Made by a program: the position numbers and the translations under genes. Shown in pieces: positions 5,584-7,137 of a stretch of 7,137 nucleotides of DNA (the first letter of the stretch is position 1; every line of letters begins with the position of its first letter). This DNA is from CAUYUA01 sp963575675. Lineage in GTDB: Bacteria > Pseudomonadota > Alphaproteobacteria > Azospirillales > Azospirillaceae. Under the pieces are notes generated by a model, which did no database searches, was not told the DNA's origin, and saw only the letters and a program-made list of their open reading frames with translations. The DNA is taken from contig CAUYUA010000029.1 in assembly GCA_963575675.1 (NCBI GenBank), positions 1-7,137 of the forward strand, written 5' to 3'.

Positions 5584-5717
5584 GCCCAGACTCATTATGG
5601 ATTTTATTCAGACAAAGAGAAGATCACTTAAAGACCACGCATCAATCATTCCGTCCGCCGGCGCAACATACGAATCAACTCCCTCCTCCCGACAAAGTCC
5701 CGTAACAGAGCATCCAT

Positions 5718-5733
5718 GGAGAAAAAGGCATGA
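5718..5733 (+). promoter_or_regulatory. Receptor gene ribosome-binding site inside a five-codon minicistron
   Basis: GGAG (5718-5721) lies 8 bases before the receptor ATG at 5730. It falls within ATG-GAG-AAA-AAG-GCA-TGA (5716-5733), whose TGA overlaps the receptor start as ATGA. The receptor start is fixed by the stop in the upstream ATG frame and by the first transmembrane helix. Translational coupling through the minicistron is possible, but this may be chance. Confidence 0.45.
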
Positions 5734-7137
5734 GATTGGCAATTAGGGGACGCTTGGCTTTTGCCTTTTCAGTTGTCCTTATCTTGGCGTCTATTTCGGG
5801 TTATATGGGAATCAATGGCGTCACAGTTATAAACGCCCATCTCGACGAAATACTTGACGGCCCGGTGACACGCCAAAAATTAGTTATAGGCCTTACGCAT
5901 AAACTCTCTGCTCTGGGAGGAACCGAAAAAAACATCATCCTCGAAACCATCCCCGAAAAAACGACTCAGCACATCGAAAGCCTAAAACAACAAAGAGCAG
6001 ACATCAAAAACGACCTCGACGCTTGGCATAAACAAGCCACCGCCGCCGGACGGGAGACTCTGGCTAAGGTTAGGACGCTTTTCGACGATTTGCTTAAGTC
6101 TCAAGACGAAGTGCTTCGCTTGTCTCTATTGAGATCAACCGATCGCGCCTTCCACCTCTCCATCGGACGCGCCGAAGACGCCTTTCAAACGACGTTGCTC
6201 ATCCTTAAGAACATGGAGGCTGCGGTTCCCGCCGGAGCGGATGCGCAAACCAGCATCGCTCTCTCCCGCATCGCGTTCGAACTATCCCGCATTCAGCGCA
6301 CGGAGGGCACGATTATCCTGCTCGACGACCGCACAAAAATGCAAGAGCAGGAACAAGTCGACGACGCGCATATCCGCACGCTTCACACATACCTTTCAAC
6401 CCTACGCGACGCGCCGATTGCGGGCCTAAAAGGAGAAACACAGCGGCTTAACACGGCGATCGACGCCTATCTGTCGCTTCATCGCCAAATCCGCGAAATC
6501 GCCATTGAAGACGGGCAAGCCCAAGCCGTTGCTCTTTCCATAAACAAAAACAGCGCGTTGTTCGAGAAAATCGATGCTTTGTTCGAGGAATCCATCGAGC
6601 GAAACAATCGCGCCATGCACACCGCCGAACGCGAAGCCGAATCGCTTTTTGCAACCACATGGCAAGCTTTGATCATCGCCACCAGCTTGGCGCTGCTGAT
6701 CGGCGTCAGCGTGGCGACGTGGATTTCCATCAGCATCGGGCGCGTCGCATCCCAAATCAACACTGTGGCTGAAAATGTCGCCGCCGGCAGCGAACAACTC
6801 AGCGCGGGCGCGGAAACTCTGTCGCAAGGCGTCTCAGAACAAGCCGCCTCCACCGAACAAGCCTCCTCCTCGATGGAGCAAATGGCGGCAAACATTCGCC
6901 AAAACGCCGACAACGCCTCTGAAACCGAGAAAATCGCCCGCCAAGCCGCTCAAGACGCAGAAAAAAGCGCAGACGCCGTGCAAAAAGCGGTGACTGCAAT
7001 GAAACCCATCGCCGAAAAAATCTCGATCGTCCAAGAAATCGCCCGCCAGACCGATCTTCTCGCCCTCAACGCCGCCATAGAAGCCGCCCGAGCCGGCGAG
7101 CATGGAAAAGGTTTCGCCGTCGTCGCCTCCGAAGTTC
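5730..7137 (+). CDS. Methyl-accepting chemotaxis protein, HAMP-less, 3' end beyond the window
   Basis: One frame stays open from ATG 5730 to the right edge (469 full codons). The product is a membrane chemoreceptor that signals to CheA. TM1 spans about 10-30. A periplasmic helical region of about 280 residues (31-310) follows; it looks like two related bundles, with TEKNIILE (65-72) recurring as TEGTIILLD (191-199) and LSI (143-145) as LSI (269-271), both offset by 126 residues. TM2 is about 311-331. The signalling domain begins almost at once: EQLSAGAETLSQG (355-367), SEQAAS-T-EQASSSMEQMA (369-386), and the hairpin tip EIARQTDLLALNAAI (436-450) followed by E-AARAGE-H-G-K-G-FAVVASEV to the edge. 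No HAMP-like segment lies between TM2 and the coiled coil. Most of the returning helix and the C-terminus are missing. The ligand is unknown; a bimodular sensor such as the HBM type is one possibility. Own promoter versus read-through from cheA is unresolved. Confidence 0.93.
   Translation, partial: MRLAIRGRLAFAFSVVLILASISGYMGINGVTVINAHLDEILDGPVTRQKLVIGLTHKLSALGGTEKNIILETIPEKTTQHIESLKQQRADIKNDLDAWHKQATAAGRETLAKVRTLFDDLLKSQDEVLRLSLLRSTDRAFHLSIGRAEDAFQTTLLILKNMEAAVPAGADAQTSIALSRIAFELSRIQRTEGTIILLDDRTKMQEQEQVDDAHIRTLHTYLSTLRDAPIAGLKGETQRLNTAIDAYLSLHRQIREIAIEDGQAQAVALSINKNSALFEKIDALFEESIERNNRAMHTAEREAESLFATTWQALIIATSLALLIGVSVATWISISIGRVASQINTVAENVAAGSEQLSAGAETLSQGVSEQAASTEQASSSMEQMAANIRQNADNASETEKIARQAAQDAEKSADAVQKAVTAMKPIAEKISIVQEIARQTDLLALNAAIEAARAGEHGKGFAVVASEV

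Noticed and set aside
5607..5634. Possible -35/-10 (TTCAGA, 16 bases, TAAAGA) before the receptor gene
   Set aside because: The match to consensus is poor in both boxes, and chance occurrence is likely.
5427..5705. Open frame on the + strand in the cheA-receptor gap, beginning MFLVAENHKEG
   Set aside because: It arises from the palindromic element. The opposite strand gives a near-identical start (5582 leftward, MFLVAGVHKRG), and the rest is low-complexity with no ribosome-binding site at a suitable distance.
1..7137. CRISPR array, tRNA, rRNA, insertion sequence or prophage gene
   Set aside because: No regularly spaced repeats, cloverleaf-like segments, transposase or integrase motifs were seen on either strand.

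Overview
The window looks like chromosomal DNA of a flagellated alphaproteobacterium, probably of a Rhodospirillales-like lineage. The main marker is fliX, a flagellar assembly regulator gene restricted to Alphaproteobacteria. The che genes support this: a STAS protein followed by cheY and a large cheA. The CheY carries Trp where enteric CheY has its switch Tyr. Base composition looks moderate, near half G+C by eye, and the intergenic DNA is rich in A/T runs. Genus and species cannot be read from the sequence.

Layout, left to right. Positions 1-351 are non-coding and hold a perfect 9-bp hairpin, two dyads and a good sigma70-type promoter that should drive fliX (352-777, + strand, TTG start). 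fliX ends in a bidirectional intrinsic terminator (799-838). It faces a small secreted protein gene on the - strand (1005-1382), which has its own possible terminator at 909-940. About 770 bp without a convincing gene follow (1383-2151), with two tandem promoter candidates near 1836-1936. Then, all on the + strand: a STAS-domain gene (2152-2544), cheY (2602-2970), a terminator-like hairpin (3001-3043), cheA (3220-5370), a large composite palindromic element (about 5417-5590), and a methyl-accepting chemotaxis protein gene (5730 to the right edge, 469 codons present, 3' end missing).

How the genes work together. The chemoreceptor senses through its periplasmic helical domain and controls CheA autophosphorylation at His47. 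CheA passes the phosphate to Asp54 of CheY, which acts on the flagellar motor. The STAS protein probably has an accessory protein-protein role in the same pathway, since it lacks the phosphorylatable Ser of anti-anti-sigma factors. cheW, cheR and cheB are not seen; they may lie past the right edge or elsewhere. FliX belongs to flagellar assembly rather than chemotaxis.

No wholly new system is evident. The points most worth a second look are: (i) the receptor appears to lack a HAMP domain, with TM2 running almost directly into the signalling coiled coil; (ii) its sensor region appears to be two copies of a helical bundle offset by exactly 126 residues; (iii) the cheA-receptor gap holds an inverted pair of hairpin units whose stems differ in sequence but still pair; (iv) hairpins and repeats between the che genes may separate their expression.
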